A DNA stretch of 64,000 nt from an uncultured Erysipelotrichaceae bacterium (GTDB taxonomy: Bacteria; Bacillota_I; Bacilli_A; Erysipelotrichales; Erysipelotrichaceae), in NCBI GenBank assembly GCA_934725085.1, contig CAKVAL010000004.1:31942-95941 (forward strand), given 5' to 3'. Below are positions 63,955-64,000 of the stretch, piece by piece (within the stretch, counting starts at the first letter, position 1; every line of letters starts with the position of its first letter). A program made the translations under genes and the position numbers. The notes under the pieces were generated by a model that saw only the letters and a program-made list of their open reading frames with translations, was not told where the DNA came from and did no database searches.

Positions 63955-64000
63955 TATCTTACCCTAAGCGATGCAAATGTTACTTGAACAAATGTATCTG

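Overview
The window is AT-rich, gene-dense DNA from a low-GC Gram-positive bacterium. A member of the Erysipelotrichia (Bacillota) is my best guess. The basis is a compact type II-A CRISPR-Cas9 locus with Csn2, LPXTG pili with class C sortases, T-box and BglG/LicT-type control, cre-like sites, many PTS genes and FtsE/FtsX/PcsB-like wall genes. The taxonomic call is inference; no rRNA or tRNA gene is present to confirm it.

Layout. 1-1301: start of a PLD-DEAD/DEAH helicase running off the left edge. 1459-9252: complete II-A CRISPR-Cas system (25-repeat array, leader, csn2, cas2, cas1, cas9, divergent tracrRNA with its own promoter). 9368-10449: intact IS1595-type insertion sequence with 8-bp target duplication, followed by an orphan RelB-like antitoxin. 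11065-14381: asparaginase, DegV, DUF1836 protein and a small alarmone synthetase. 14518-19245: Lac/Cel-type PTS, RpiR regulator and GH4 glycosidase. 19326-20624: an HPr domain fused to a D-lactate-type dehydrogenase. 20837-23210: YitT and GlyA, then a small transcript region with two near-identical mini-ORFs flanking a predicted H-type pseudoknot. 23189-29642: VanZ-like protein, frameshifted AAA ATPase, TPR-like protein, T-box-controlled asnB, nuclease-family gene and a nucleotidyltransferase broken by one in-frame TAA. 29856-33871: alpha-glucoside PTS, GH4 and LicT-type antiterminator, with two RNA antiterminator/terminator modules. 33884-35877: AbiE-like toxin-antitoxin pair and a GNAT gene with an in-frame TAA. 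35991-42244: L9/S13-type ribosomal operon (rpsI, rplM), CBS protein, S41 protease, PcsB-like M23 protein, ftsX, ftsE and a c-di-AMP receptor. 42268-53185: one pilus operon (signal peptidase, giant adhesin, two pilins, sortases). 53254-58999: phosphatases, deacetylase, smpB, secG, dtd, gtrA, mgtE. 59041-63954: broken DUF5131 gene, P-type ATPase, nusG-secE-rpmG and a membrane ferredoxin.

How genes work together. The Cas operon, array and tracrRNA look functional. The two PTS/GH4 clusters import and cleave phosphorylated disaccharides, and several start regions carry cre-like sites, so carbon catabolite control is likely. The HPr-dehydrogenase fusion, encoded beside one PTS cluster, may link PTS phosphorylation to lactate formation. 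The pilus operon carries two long G tracts, one of which (9 G) puts the large adhesin out of frame, so surface display is probably phase variable.

Window-wide points. At least eight genes have a -10 hexamer exactly 6 or 7 nt before the start codon and no Shine-Dalgarno sequence, which predicts leaderless mRNAs. Five genes are interrupted by a single change (two TAA codons, two 1-nt frameshifts, one G-tract shift). No database search was possible; family names rest on motif recognition.
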